DNA from: Oscillospiraceae bacterium
GTDB lineage: Bacteria; Bacillota; Clostridia; Oscillospirales; Ruminococcaceae
DNA length: 64,000 nt
Reading direction: 5' to 3'
Assembly: GCA_021203065.1 (NCBI GenBank)
Contig: JAJQBX010000025.1
Coordinates: 62,001 to 126,000, forward strand
Positions within the stretch are counted from its first letter, which is position 1, and every line of letters starts with the position of its first letter. A program made the position numbers and the translations under genes. Of the stretch, positions 15,158-24,098 are shown one piece after another. A model generated the notes under the pieces. It was given only the letters and a program-made list of their open reading frames with translations. It was not told where the DNA came from and ran no database searches.

Positions 15158-17155
15158 TCAGCTCACAATCCTATAATACGCCTCCGAGGTAATCTTATAC
15201 ACCACAGCATACACCACTACCACAGCTCCAAGGCACGCCGCCGTTACTCCCAAGAACAGCCATGTATTCATGAAGCCGCACATTTTTAAGAGCTTCAGCA
15301 TAATTGGCGTTGCAAATCCGATATGCACTGCCGCCATCAGGACAGGGAGCATGAAGACCGAAAGCATCTGCGAATTGATGCTTTTTCTTATGTCCGCCTT
15401 GGTCATGCCGACCTTCTGCATTATCTCAAACCGTGAGGCGTCTTCAAACCCCTCCGAAATCTGCTTGTAGTAGATGATGAGTACTGCCGACAGGACAAAC
15501 AAGAGGCTCAGGAAGATTCCCAAGAACAGCAGTCCTCCGAACATGCCGTAGTAGTCGGAGCGGTTCTCGGCAAGGCTGTCCCAGCTTATCAGATAACTTA
15601 TGCCCGTGTTATAAAGGGCAAACGCCTCTTTTTCGAGTTCCACACCACGTCTTCCGAAATATGACCTCTGCTCCGATTCGCTGAGATTAGTAATATCGAA
15701 GCCGTACCACCACATTCGGTAGATGTAAATCTCGTTGCCTTGGTCTCCAAGCATCTCAAAAATCGGATTGAAGACGTCCAAGTCGTCGACGACTATGACA
15801 AGTATTCCGTAAACGGTGCGTTGGAGCGGGCAAAAGCTCGGGTATTCTATCTCAGACTTCACAGTGAAAGTGCTGAGTTTGTCAACATAGATTTCGGACA
15901 AGCTTCCACTTTCCGAATAGATAAGAACTTCACCACTTCCGAGAGTTTCGCTTGAACCATTCAGCCGGTTATAGGTGTCGATATCGAAAACGCAGACCTC
16001 GACGTAGTCGTCATCCGTGTAGAGATAATCGAGCGCAAGGTTACCGTCAGTAATAATACCGTTCGTCACGATGTATTCATATTCAAGCTCATTTTCAATC
16101 TCCAAGTCATCGTCTATAGCAAAGCTCCTGACGAGCTCTTTTTGCTCATCTGTTACTCCCGAATGGGTCCCGAACTGGACAATTAAGTCCCTCGGGTAGA
16201 AGTCTTCTAAGATGTCCTCAATTCCCATCATAATGCTTGAAGTGGACGACAGCATTACAAGAACGGCAGTGAGGAGAATGCAGATTGATGCAAGCCCTGC
16301 GCCGTTGCGCTTCATGCGGTAGGTCATTGAGGAGACGGAGACGAAGTGGTTCGGCTTATAGTAATAGTGCTTCGATTTCTGCATTATTTTGCACATAAGG
16401 ACGCTTCCCGACATGAAGAGTAAGTAAGTTCCTATCATGACGAGTACTACTGCCCCGAGAAATCCCAGCATCATCTCCATCGGGCTATCCAGAGTGAGTG
16501 CGAGATAGTAACCGAAGCCGAGTACGACTGCTCCCAGAATCCCGAAAAACCAGTTAGCTTTCGGCGGTTTTTCGCCCATATTCTCACTCTTGAGAAGCTC
16601 AATCGGCTTAGTCAGACGTACTTTAAGCAGCGAGAAAACAAACAGGAGCAGAAATATCACAGCAAATATCAGCGCAGTTTCGGGGATAGCCTGCCATGCA
16701 AGCTCTATCGTGAATGTCACGTCTCCCGAAATAAGCTGAACGAGCACCAGCTCCGCAAGCTTGTATAGAATAATTCCTAAGACAATTCCGCCGCCTATCG
16801 AAATTCCTGTCGTCATTACGCTTTCCCAGATGAGGATACGGGCGATGTTGCGTTTGCTCATGCCGAGGACGTTATAAAGCCCGAACTCTTTCTGGCGGCG
16901 TTTCATCAGAAACGAATTTGTATAGAAGAGAAATATCGCCGCAAAGATGGCTATGACTATTTTTCCAAGCTCGAGAAGCTCCTGCGCCGTTCCTCCGCCG
17001 GACATATTGTATATAACCATCGACTTCGAAAGGGAGGTGACTATAAAATAGATGAGAACCATGCTGGTGCAGGCTAAAATATGCGGGATGTAGAGCTGGC
17101 GGTTACCCCTGATTCCGTTTATGGCAAGACGCCGGTATAGACCACGCTTTTTCAT
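15158..17155 (-). CDS. BceB-type ABC transporter permease
   Basis: 665 residues. About ten membrane helices arranged as in the BceB/VraG family: an N-terminal FtsX-like part including RRQKEFGLYNVLGMSKRNIA, then a large extracytoplasmic domain (about residues 310-530) between two helices, then a final FtsX-like bundle. The large domain is where cell-wall-active peptides such as bacitracin are sensed in relatives. It overlaps the ATPase gene by 4 bp. The stop codon abuts a palindromic repeat. Confidence 0.9.
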   Translation of the reverse strand: MKKRGLYRRLAINGIRGNRQLYIPHILACTSMVLIYFIVTSLSKSMVIYNMSGGGTAQELLELGKIVIAIFAAIFLFYTNSFLMKRRQKEFGLYNVLGMSKRNIARILIWESVMTTGISIGGGIVLGIILYKLAELVLVQLISGDVTFTIELAWQAIPETALIFAVIFLLLFVFSLLKVRLTKPIELLKSENMGEKPPKANWFFGILGAVVLGFGYYLALTLDSPMEMMLGFLGAVVLVMIGTYLLFMSGSVLMCKIMQKSKHYYYKPNHFVSVSSMTYRMKRNGAGLASICILLTAVLVMLSSTSSIMMGIEDILEDFYPRDLIVQFGTHSGVTDEQKELVRSFAIDDDLEIENELEYEYIVTNGIITDGNLALDYLYTDDDYVEVCVFDIDTYNRLNGSSETLGSGEVLIYSESGSLSEIYVDKLSTFTVKSEIEYPSFCPLQRTVYGILVIVVDDLDVFNPIFEMLGDQGNEIYIYRMWWYGFDITNLSESEQRSYFGRRGVELEKEAFALYNTGISYLISWDSLAENRSDYYGMFGGLLFLGIFLSLLFVLSAVLIIYYKQISEGFEDASRFEIMQKVGMTKADIRKSINSQMLSVFMLPVLMAAVHIGFATPIMLKLLKMCGFMNTWLFLGVTAACLGAVVVVYAVVYKITSEAYYRIVS

Positions 17156-17916
17156 TCTCCGGCACCTCCTCTTGAGAGCATGCTGAGGGTGTCGGAAATC
17201 TTCTGATATAGCATCTCATCGCTCTGTCCACCACGGTATACCTGATGGAAAACGACGCCGTCCTTGATGAATAAGACCCGATTTGCGTGGCTTGCCGCCT
17301 TGACCGAATGGGTGACCATGAGTATAGTCTGCCCACGGGAATTGACCTTAGAGAAGAGATTAAGAAGCTCGTCGGTGGCTCTTGAGTCGAGTGCGCCTGT
17401 CGGTTCGTCTGCCAAGATTATCCTTGGCTCAGTGACGAGTGCCCTCGCAACAGCCGCCCTCTGCTTCTGCCCGCCGGAGACCTCATAGGGGTATTTCTTT
17501 AAGATGTCCGAAATCCCGAGTAGCTCAGCAATCGGTTCAAGCCTGCGGTACATCTCCTTATAGGACATCCCGGACAGCACAAGGGGGAGGTAAATATTGT
17601 CCTCGACGGTGAATGTGTCGAGGAGGTTGAACTCCTGAAAGACAAAGCCTAAGTTATCTCTTCTGAACGTTGCCATGTCCTGTTCGTGGACTTTCGAGAT
17701 GTCTTTATCGTCAAGGATGACCTGTCCGCCGGTGGGCTGGTCGAGAGAGGCTAAGATATTGAGAAGAGTAGTCTTTCCCGAACCGCTTTCGCCCATGATG
17801 GCGACATATTCCCCCTGCTCGACAGAGAAGTTGACGTTCTTAAGAGCCTCAACGCTCGCTCCTCCCATGCGGGAAGTATAGACTTTTTGCAAATTTTTGA
17901 CCTGCAGTAGTGGCAT
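17152..17916 (-). CDS. BceA-type ABC transporter ATPase
   Basis: 254 residues. Walker A is GESGSGKTT, the signature is VSGGQKQRAAVARAL, Walker B is IILADEPTGALD and the switch histidine is in VTHS. It belongs to the MacB/LolD-like group used by BceAB resistance transporters. GGAGAAAT precedes the ATG. The gene follows the histidine kinase by about 100 bp, in which a separate, probably activator-dependent promoter lies. Confidence 0.93.
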   Translation of the reverse strand: MPLLQVKNLQKVYTSRMGGASVEALKNVNFSVEQGEYVAIMGESGSGKTTLLNILASLDQPTGGQVILDDKDISKVHEQDMATFRRDNLGFVFQEFNLLDTFTVEDNIYLPLVLSGMSYKEMYRRLEPIAELLGISDILKKYPYEVSGGQKQRAAVARALVTEPRIILADEPTGALDSRATDELLNLFSKVNSRGQTILMVTHSVKAASHANRVLFIKDGVVFHQVYRGGQSDEMLYQKISDTLSMLSRGGAGE

Positions 17917-17946
17917 ATAGATTTCTCCTTTACTTTTAATAACTGG

Positions 17947-18012
17947 ATTATAGCAAAAGAGAAACCCATGAATCCATCGATTTCCCTTACAGTTTTCTTA
18001 CGTTTTTGTAAG
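17947..18012 (-). promoter_or_regulatory. probable response-regulator site and promoter of the bceAB-like operon
   Basis: Minus strand: CTTAC-AAAAAC-GTAAG (18012-17997), then CTGTAAGG ending at 17985, upstream of TATAAT (17952-17947). No good -35 box is present, so this looks like an activated promoter; the inverted CTTAC/GTAAG repeat is the likely binding site of the BceR-type regulator. Confidence 0.65.
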
Positions 18013-18014
18013 AT

Positions 18015-18914
18015 TTAATTGGCTTCGATATGCTTTTTGGAGAGACCAAGCCTGATAACCGTGCCTTTGCCAAGTTCTGATTCGGCAGAGATTTCATAGC
18101 CCAGATCATCGCATATTCTTTTGCAGAGCCAGAGCCCGATGCCGCTTGCCTTTTTGTCTGTTCTGCCGTTATATCCGGTGAAGCCCTGCTCAAAGATTCG
18201 GGGCAGATCGTCGGGAGCAATCCCGATTCCGGTGTCTTTTATTGCGAGAACTTGCCCCGGTTCTGTATAGACGGATATGCTCCCCGATGGTGTATATTTG
18301 AGCGCATTCGAAAGCACTTGCTCGATGACGAACGCCAGCCATTTTTCATCCGTTAGAACCGTTTCCCGCACCGGCTCATAGATAAGTTCAATCTTTCTGG
18401 CGATAAATTCGCCTGAAAACTTCCTGACGCAGGACTTGATAATACTGTCCAGATCGCACTCCGAAAAAACATAGTCGGTACTGTCACTGTCAAGCCTTAA
18501 GTAGGTCATAACCATGTCGGCATAGCTCTCGATTCTGTTCAGATCTGCGCTGAGTTTTCTGCTCAAGGCACTGTCCTCGCCCTGCAGGCTTAAACGCATA
18601 GACGCAATCGGCGTCTTGATCTGGTGCGCCCAGACACTGTAGTAGTCCATCCTTTGCCGGGATTTCGCCTTTTCCGAAGAAATCATCTCAGTAAGCCGGG
18701 CGATTTTATTCTCAAGCTCTGAGATTTCTGCGCACTGCTTCTTATATTTCCGGTAATCTAAGAAGAGATACGCTGCCACAAGCAGTATTCCCAATCCCAT
18801 CGGGTAAGCCACTGCCGCAATCGGAAGCTCATACAGCGCAAAGCTTACGCAGAGCATTGCGAAAATCAAGACATATAGCATGAGAAATGCAATTTTAGAT
18901 TTAAGATATTTCAT
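18015..18914 (-). CDS. BceS-type sensor histidine kinase
   Basis: 299 residues. Two membrane helices (about residues 7-27 and 33-52) are joined by a very short loop, the intramembrane-sensing design of BceS kinases that sense through their ABC transporter. The phosphoacceptor His97 is in WAHQIKTPIASM; ATP-binding boxes are LSNALKYTPSG (N), DTGIGI (G1) and SGIGLWL (G2). The ATG at 18914 lies 1 bp after the regulator's stop, so translation is coupled. Confidence 0.93.
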   Translation of the reverse strand: MKYLKSKIAFLMLYVLIFAMLCVSFALYELPIAAVAYPMGLGILLVAAYLFLDYRKYKKQCAEISELENKIARLTEMISSEKAKSRQRMDYYSVWAHQIKTPIASMRLSLQGEDSALSRKLSADLNRIESYADMVMTYLRLDSDSTDYVFSECDLDSIIKSCVRKFSGEFIARKIELIYEPVRETVLTDEKWLAFVIEQVLSNALKYTPSGSISVYTEPGQVLAIKDTGIGIAPDDLPRIFEQGFTGYNGRTDKKASGIGLWLCKRICDDLGYEISAESELGKGTVIRLGLSKKHIEAN

Positions 18915-18915
18915 G

Positions 18916-19587
18916 TCATTCCACCATATATCCGATACCGTGTTTTGTGGTGATAAAGTTTTCGAGTCCCAGAGCGTCAAGTTTACGGCGAAGACGATTG
19001 ATGTTGACCGTCAGCGTATTGTCATCGACGAAGCTGTCCGTCTCCCACAGCCTCTGCATGAGCTTCTCCCGGGAGACGGTTTTTCCCTTGCTCTCAAGAA
19101 GCGTGAAGAGAATCCGGTATTCGTTCTTGGTGAGGTCGATTTTCTGTCCGTTGAAAACTGCGCTCGAATCCTCAGTCTTAAGGCTCAAGCCACGATGTGA
19201 AAGAACCGGGCTTTCGGTGTAGTTATAGCTCCGCCGAAGAAGTGCCTGAACCTTTGCCGTCAGAACACCCATATCAAAAGGCTTCGCGATGAAGTCGTCA
19301 CCGCCCATATTGACCGCCATGACGATGTTTAAGTTGTCCGACGCCGACGAGATAAAGATAATCGGCACATTCGCGATCTTGCGAATCTCCTCGCACCAGT
19401 GGTAGCCGTTATAAAACGGTAACATAATATCAAGAAGCACCAGCTGCGGCTCATACTCCCTAAACTCCCCCACAATATCCGAAAACTCAGAAGCCACCCG
19501 GCACTCAAATCCCCACTTAGTAAGTTCATTTGAGACGCCCTCCGCAATGCTCCTGTCGTCCTCTGCGATAAAAATTCTGTAAGTCAT
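18916..19587 (-). CDS. BceR-type response regulator
   Basis: 223 residues: a receiver domain (acidic pair E9-D10-D11, phosphorylated D53 in LLDIMLPFYNG, Lys in AKPFD) followed by an OmpR-type winged helix (residues ~125-223, NRLRRKLDALG). With the kinase and ABC transporter it forms a peptide-antibiotic sensing and detoxification module. ATG 19587 was chosen over a TTG at 19593. It diverges from the fic gene; its promoter is at 19617-19645. Confidence 0.93.
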   Translation of the reverse strand: MTYRIFIAEDDRSIAEGVSNELTKWGFECRVASEFSDIVGEFREYEPQLVLLDIMLPFYNGYHWCEEIRKIANVPIIFISSASDNLNIVMAVNMGGDDFIAKPFDMGVLTAKVQALLRRSYNYTESPVLSHRGLSLKTEDSSAVFNGQKIDLTKNEYRILFTLLESKGKTVSREKLMQRLWETDSFVDDNTLTVNINRLRRKLDALGLENFITTKHGIGYMVE

Positions 19588-19616
19588 AATCAAGCCCCCA
19601 AGCTTTGTTTGGGAAT

Positions 19617-19645
19617 ATTATAGCACAATAACCATGTCGGTTCAA
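19617..19645 (-). promoter_or_regulatory. promoter of the bceRS-like operon
   Basis: Minus strand: TTGAAC (19645-19640), 17-bp spacer, TATAAT (19622-19617). A perfect 9-bp inverted repeat GGGAATATT (19611-19619) / AATATTCCC (19651-19659) brackets the promoter. Confidence 0.7.
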
Positions 19646-19667
19646 CCAAAAATATTCCCGTAATCAA

Positions 19668-19723
19668 TTGACATTTCCCTTATTATTTGCTATAATTTAA
19701 GGGAAAGTGAGGCGATTAAGGGA
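19668..19723 (+). promoter_or_regulatory. promoter of fic with repeated operator-like motifs
   Basis: TTGACA (19668-19673), 17-bp spacer, TATAAT (19691-19696). TTTCCCTTA (19674-19682) and TAAGGGAAA (19698-19706) form a perfect inverted repeat around the -10 box, and TTAAGGGAA occurs a third time just before the ATG (19715-19723). Confidence 0.75.
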
Positions 19724-20770
19724 ATGAGACCATTCAATTATTCCGAAATCAAAAATCAAAAGTGGGATTCCGAGATACTCGGACTTGTTGCCGCTATCTA
19801 CAAAGAGGCAGGGAAGCAGGAGATGTATCTCAAACAGCGTCCTGATGAGCTTGAAAAGCTTGTTGAGATTGCAAAAATCCAGAGCACCGAGGCATCAAAT
19901 GCTATCGAGGGCATTGTCACGACCAACACCCGTATCAAGCAGCTGGTGGAAGAAAAAACAACACCGAGAAACCGTGATGAGCAGGAGATTGCAGGCTACA
20001 GAGATGTCCTGAATATCATTCACGAGAGCTTTGATGCAATTCCGATTACCCGGAACTACATTCTGCAGCTCCACAAAATCATGTATAATCATATGAACAA
20101 TCCCATGGCGGGACAGACGAAAAACGTGCAGAACTATATCAGTGCAACTTATCCCGACGGGCATTCAGAGATTCTTTTTACACCTCTTGAGCCCTTTGAG
20201 ACTCCTGAGGCGTTGGATAGGATTTGCGGCGAATACAATCGTGTCATCGGCAACCTTGAGGTTGAACCGCTCATTGCAATTCCTACATTTATTCACGATT
20301 TTCTCTGCATTCACCCTTTCAACGATGGTAACGGCAGAATGTCGAGGCTTCTCACAACTCTGCTTCTTTATCGCAACGGCTTTTATGTTGGAAAATATAT
20401 CTCCCTTGAAGCTAAAATAGCAGGACACAAAGACCTTTACTACGATGCCCTGCGTCAGTCGCAAAGCGGTTGGCATGAGGGCACGGAGGACAAGACACCG
20501 TTCATCAAGTATCTTCTCAGTACTATTCTTGCGGCATACAAGGATTTTGAAGACAGATTTGCCATAGTGGAGGAAAAGCTTCCGGCAATCGAAATGGTTC
20601 GGAAAGCCACGATGCAAAAAATCGGCAGATTCACCAAGCAGGACATCCGGGAGCTGTGCCCGAGTCTGAGTGTCAGCTCCGTAGAAAGCTCTTTAAGAAG
20701 GTTAGTCACTCTTGGCGAACTGAAGCGTGAGGGCAAAGGCAAAAACACGTGCTATTATCGCCTGAGCTGA
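19724..20770 (+). CDS. Fic-domain protein, class II with winged helix
   Basis: 348 residues. An N-terminal inhibitory helix carries SNAIEG (S58, E62), the (S/T)xxxE(G/N) motif that blocks ATP binding in class II Fic proteins. The Fic core has the full motif HPFNDGNGRMSR (catalytic H197). The C-terminus (from about 285) resembles a winged helix (FTKQDIRELCPSLSVSSVESSLRRL), so it may bind DNA and regulate itself through the TTAAGGGAA sites upstream. Fic enzymes usually AMPylate target proteins; the target here is unknown. The 3' end overlaps the convergent kinase gene by 16 bp. Confidence 0.9.
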   Translation: MRPFNYSEIKNQKWDSEILGLVAAIYKEAGKQEMYLKQRPDELEKLVEIAKIQSTEASNAIEGIVTTNTRIKQLVEEKTTPRNRDEQEIAGYRDVLNIIHESFDAIPITRNYILQLHKIMYNHMNNPMAGQTKNVQNYISATYPDGHSEILFTPLEPFETPEALDRICGEYNRVIGNLEVEPLIAIPTFIHDFLCIHPFNDGNGRMSRLLTTLLLYRNGFYVGKYISLEAKIAGHKDLYYDALRQSQSGWHEGTEDKTPFIKYLLSTILAAYKDFEDRFAIVEEKLPAIEMVRKATMQKIGRFTKQDIRELCPSLSVSSVESSLRRLVTLGELKREGKGKNTCYYRLS

Positions 20771-21645
20771 ATGTCACCAAGATACCTAATTATCCTCCCA
20801 AGTCCAATATAATCCTCCGACTCCTGCACCTTTTCCTCATCCTTATAGGAAACAAACATCGAATACTGGCAGAAAGCGGATATGGCTACGTCACGGGAAA
20901 ACTCTTGCCTTGTGACTGTAAACTGAGGGTTTTGGCTCATTTCTTCGTAGTAGGTCTGAAGAAAAGCTTTTGCGGATTCTTTCGGGATATGCGGCTTGCC
21001 CTCTTCGTAGCTGACGAATGAAAATCGCCCGAGGTCCAGAAAGTAGGGGAGAATGTCGGCATAGTTCCAGTCGATGAGCCAAGCTTTTTCGCCGTCCAGA
21101 AGGGCGTTTATCGGAAGAAAATCATCATGAATGAGTGTCCGGGGTGCAGAAAAGAAACGGGCTCTGACTGCCTCGAAAACATCCTCGTATCCGGGAAAAT
21201 ACTTCCGGGTTTTCTCCCAGTACCGAAGAACCTTTCTTTCAAAATAGCTCCTGCACCCGTCGGGGTTAAGGTCAGTGCCGAGATAATAGCTTTGAATTTT
21301 CGCAAGCTCCCTGCCGACCAGCCCGGCTTCTTCCGGGGAACAGTCTCTTGCGTCCGACCCGTTCACAAAAGGCATACTCACCCAGCAGTCGTCACCATGC
21401 TGGAATGATGAGATTATCTTGGGGACAGAAAAGTCGTGCCCGGCAAAATATTGCTCATATTTCTCCCAGTCACGGTCAGACTTTTTGAGAACAGTATCGT
21501 CGTTCAGAAGAAAGACGTCATAAATTTTATCAAGGCTGGTGTCAACAAACCTCCGGACATAGTCGGGGCTGCTGACACCCATTTTTTCAAATACCTGCGC
21601 AAAGTCAGCCCATTCCTCTGCGGTAAGATTTCGGGTTTCTGGCAT
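20755..21645 (-). CDS. aminoglycoside phosphotransferase (APH)-like kinase
   Basis: 296 residues. The catalytic loop LIHDDFLPIN fits HxDxxxxN (H173, D175, N180) and the metal-binding DW is in LIDWNYADI (D192). These define the APH/choline kinase superfamily of small-molecule kinases; they do not show aminoglycoside resistance, since many relatives phosphorylate sugars or other alcohols. ATAGGAGAAT precedes the ATG. It is convergent with fic and lies just downstream of the type I toxin locus on the same strand. Confidence 0.82.
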   Translation of the reverse strand: MPETRNLTAEEWADFAQVFEKMGVSSPDYVRRFVDTSLDKIYDVFLLNDDTVLKKSDRDWEKYEQYFAGHDFSVPKIISSFQHGDDCWVSMPFVNGSDARDCSPEEAGLVGRELAKIQSYYLGTDLNPDGCRSYFERKVLRYWEKTRKYFPGYEDVFEAVRARFFSAPRTLIHDDFLPINALLDGEKAWLIDWNYADILPYFLDLGRFSFVSYEEGKPHIPKESAKAFLQTYYEEMSQNPQFTVTRQEFSRDVAISAFCQYSMFVSYKDEEKVQESEDYIGLGRIIRYLGDIQLRR

Positions 21646-21686
21646 AGTCTGATTCTCCTATAGTTTCTGAAAGTCAAAAATTCCTC

Positions 21687-21715
21687 TTGACAAAGAGGAA
21701 GAAGAGGAGTATAAT
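21687..21715 (+). promoter_or_regulatory. promoter of the antisense RNA at the type I toxin locus
   Basis: TTGACA (21687-21692), 17-bp spacer, TATAAT (21710-21715): a perfect consensus promoter pointing into the toxin gene from its 3' side. No protein-coding frame follows it on this strand before the terminator at 21988-22020. Confidence 0.8.
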
Positions 21716-21813
21716 AAATGACATGAGGAGACGAAACTGTTGCAGCAGTTTAGGTACAACCTCTAAAACAAGTAACTTGTAGACTGACCGTAAACCACTA
21801 ACCTAGGTTGCGG

Positions 21814-21900
21814 TTATTTCTTTGTCTGGAAAACTGCGATGACTCCGAAGATAACAACGGCGAGCAGATTCAGCAGCGCAATGACTTCTAAAACTGACAC
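21814..21900 (-). CDS. type I toxin-like hydrophobic peptide (28 residues)
   Basis: A 28-residue frame starting with GTG at 21900, preceded by a strong GGGAGGTGAT ribosome binding site. It starts with VSVLE, has one strongly hydrophobic helix (residues 3-24) and ends QTKK. This is the pattern of the short holin-like toxins (TxpA/Fst type) that insert into the membrane and depolarise the cell. It has its own consensus promoter (21958-21986) and is overlapped by an antisense promoter (21687-21715). It is too short for ordinary gene finders. Confidence 0.72.
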   Translation of the reverse strand: MSVLEVIALLNLLAVVIFGVIAVFQTKK

Positions 21901-21957
21901 GTTATCACCTCCCTCTAAAAAGATAAGAGGTTTACCGTCACTCCTCATGTCAAATGT

Positions 21958-21986
21958 ATTATATCACAATAGAAAAATCCTGTCAA
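21958..21986 (-). promoter_or_regulatory. promoter of the type I toxin mRNA
   Basis: Minus strand: TTGACA (21986-21981), 17-bp spacer, TATAAT (21963-21958), about 58 bp upstream of the GTG start. The bases after its -10 box (GACATGAGGAG) are identical to those after the -10 box of the antisense promoter. Confidence 0.8.
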
Positions 21987-21987
21987 T

Positions 21988-22020
21988 AAAAACCGCACCA
22001 TGTCAAACGGTGTGGTTTTT
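21988..22020 (+). terminator. terminator of the antisense RNA
   Basis: AAAAACCGCACC pairs with GGTGTGGTTTTT and ends in a T run on the plus strand. No plus-strand gene lies upstream except the antisense RNA, which supports the existence of that transcript. Confidence 0.75.
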
Positions 22021-22031
22021 CATATTTCCTC

Positions 22032-22060
22032 TTGCATTTCCCGAGGAAATCATGTATCAT
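22032..22060 (+). promoter_or_regulatory. promoter of tgt
   Basis: TTGCAT (22032-22037), 17-bp spacer, TATCAT (22055-22060), 29 bp before the GTG start. Confidence 0.6.
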
Positions 22061-22062
22061 AA

Positions 22063-23226
<1,164 letters not shown>

Positions 23227-23269
23227 GATATGTAGTTCCTGCCTGAATCACTATGAAGGATGTGACACC

Positions 23270-23953
23270 ATGAAATCAGTAATATTTGACCTCGACGGCA
23301 CGCTTGTCGACACTGCCGACGATTTGGGCGACAGCGTCAGTGCGGCTTTAACAGAGCTTGGTTTTCCTACACACACAACAGAAGAGTATATTTCATTCGT
23401 CGGCAACGGCACTCTTATGCTCGTCAAGCGTTCTCTGCCTGAGAATCTCCGTGACGACGAGGAGCTTCTTAATAAGGCTCATGAGCTCTTCTGTGACTAC
23501 TATTCCAAGCATTATCTTGACAAATCGAAAGTTTATGACGGAATCCCGGAGGTTGTCGAAGCTCTGAAATCTGCCGGGCTCAAGCTCTACGTCATGACTA
23601 ATAAGCCACAGCAGTTTGCAGCTGCAATAGTGGAGCAGTGCTTCCCAAGCGGCACTTTCGAGCTTGTAGGAGGAACCGGACAGGGCTTCCCCCGCAAGCC
23701 CGACCCAAGCTATGAGAATCATATAATTGAGCTCTCCGGCGTCGATAAATCAGAAGTAATCCACATCGGCGACTCGAGCACCGACATCGAAACCGCCCAT
23801 AATGCCGGAATTAAATGCATTGCATGCACATGGGGCTTCAGAAGCCGGGAATCCCTGATAGCTGCGGGAGGGGATTTCATAGTTGACAATCCGAAGGATA
23901 TTTTGCAGATTCTTGGCTCTCCCTTTGGGAGAGCTGTAAGCAAAGCTGACTGA
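23270..23953 (+). CDS. HAD phosphatase (Gph/PGPase-like) with repeat-derived tail
   Basis: 227 residues. HAD motif I FDLDGTLVDTADD, motif II VMTNKPQ, motif III lysine in RKPDP and motif IV IGDSSTDIETA, with a helical cap after motif I, place it with phosphoglycolate phosphatase-like enzymes; the true substrate is uncertain. The last dozen residues (GSPFGRAVSKAD) and the stop are encoded by palindromic repeat copy D, so the native end was probably about ten residues earlier. Confidence 0.85.
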   Translation: MKSVIFDLDGTLVDTADDLGDSVSAALTELGFPTHTTEEYISFVGNGTLMLVKRSLPENLRDDEELLNKAHELFCDYYSKHYLDKSKVYDGIPEVVEALKSAGLKLYVMTNKPQQFAAAIVEQCFPSGTFELVGGTGQGFPRKPDPSYENHIIELSGVDKSEVIHIGDSSTDIETAHNAGIKCIACTWGFRSRESLIAAGGDFIVDNPKDILQILGSPFGRAVSKAD

Positions 23954-24003
23954 GAGGGCGCACACGCCGGAGGCGGGTGCGGTCGGCGAAGCCGGTGGAG
24001 GGG
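23915..24003. repeat. palindromic repeat copy D, with an adjoining partial unit
   Basis: GGCTCTCCCTTTGGGAGAGC, a hairpin around AAGCAAAGCT, and ACTGAGAGGG match the family layout and supply the end of the HAD gene. A second, partial unit follows (GGTCGGCGAAGCCGG then TGGAGGGG). Confidence 0.8.
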
Positions 24004-24028
24004 ATGGCAACTAATCACAACTTTACTC

Positions 24029-24057
24029 TTGATTTCGTTCAAAAAATGTGTTATAAT
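24029..24057 (+). promoter_or_regulatory. promoter of the PRTase gene
   Basis: TTGATT (24029-24034), 17-bp spacer, TATAAT (24052-24057). Confidence 0.7.
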
Positions 24058-24098
24058 TGCCATTACAACGAAATTATCTTGTATAGGAGGATAAATTT

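Larger units (their letters stand above)
21722..22020 (+). ncRNA. candidate antisense antitoxin RNA
   Basis: Inferred transcript from the promoter at 21687-21715 to the hairpin at 21988-22020, about 300 nt, fully complementary to the toxin mRNA; it may also end earlier at a hairpin around 21794-21818. The 5' part carries a small hairpin AAACTG-TTGCAG-CAGTTT. Nothing in it reads as protein. It matches the layout of type I antitoxins such as RatA or RNA II of the par locus; the exact ends are not known. Confidence 0.6.

Noticed and set aside
20755..21645. Aminoglycoside resistance gene
   Set aside because: Only superfamily motifs are present; nothing in the sequence points to aminoglycosides, so only a general kinase call is made.
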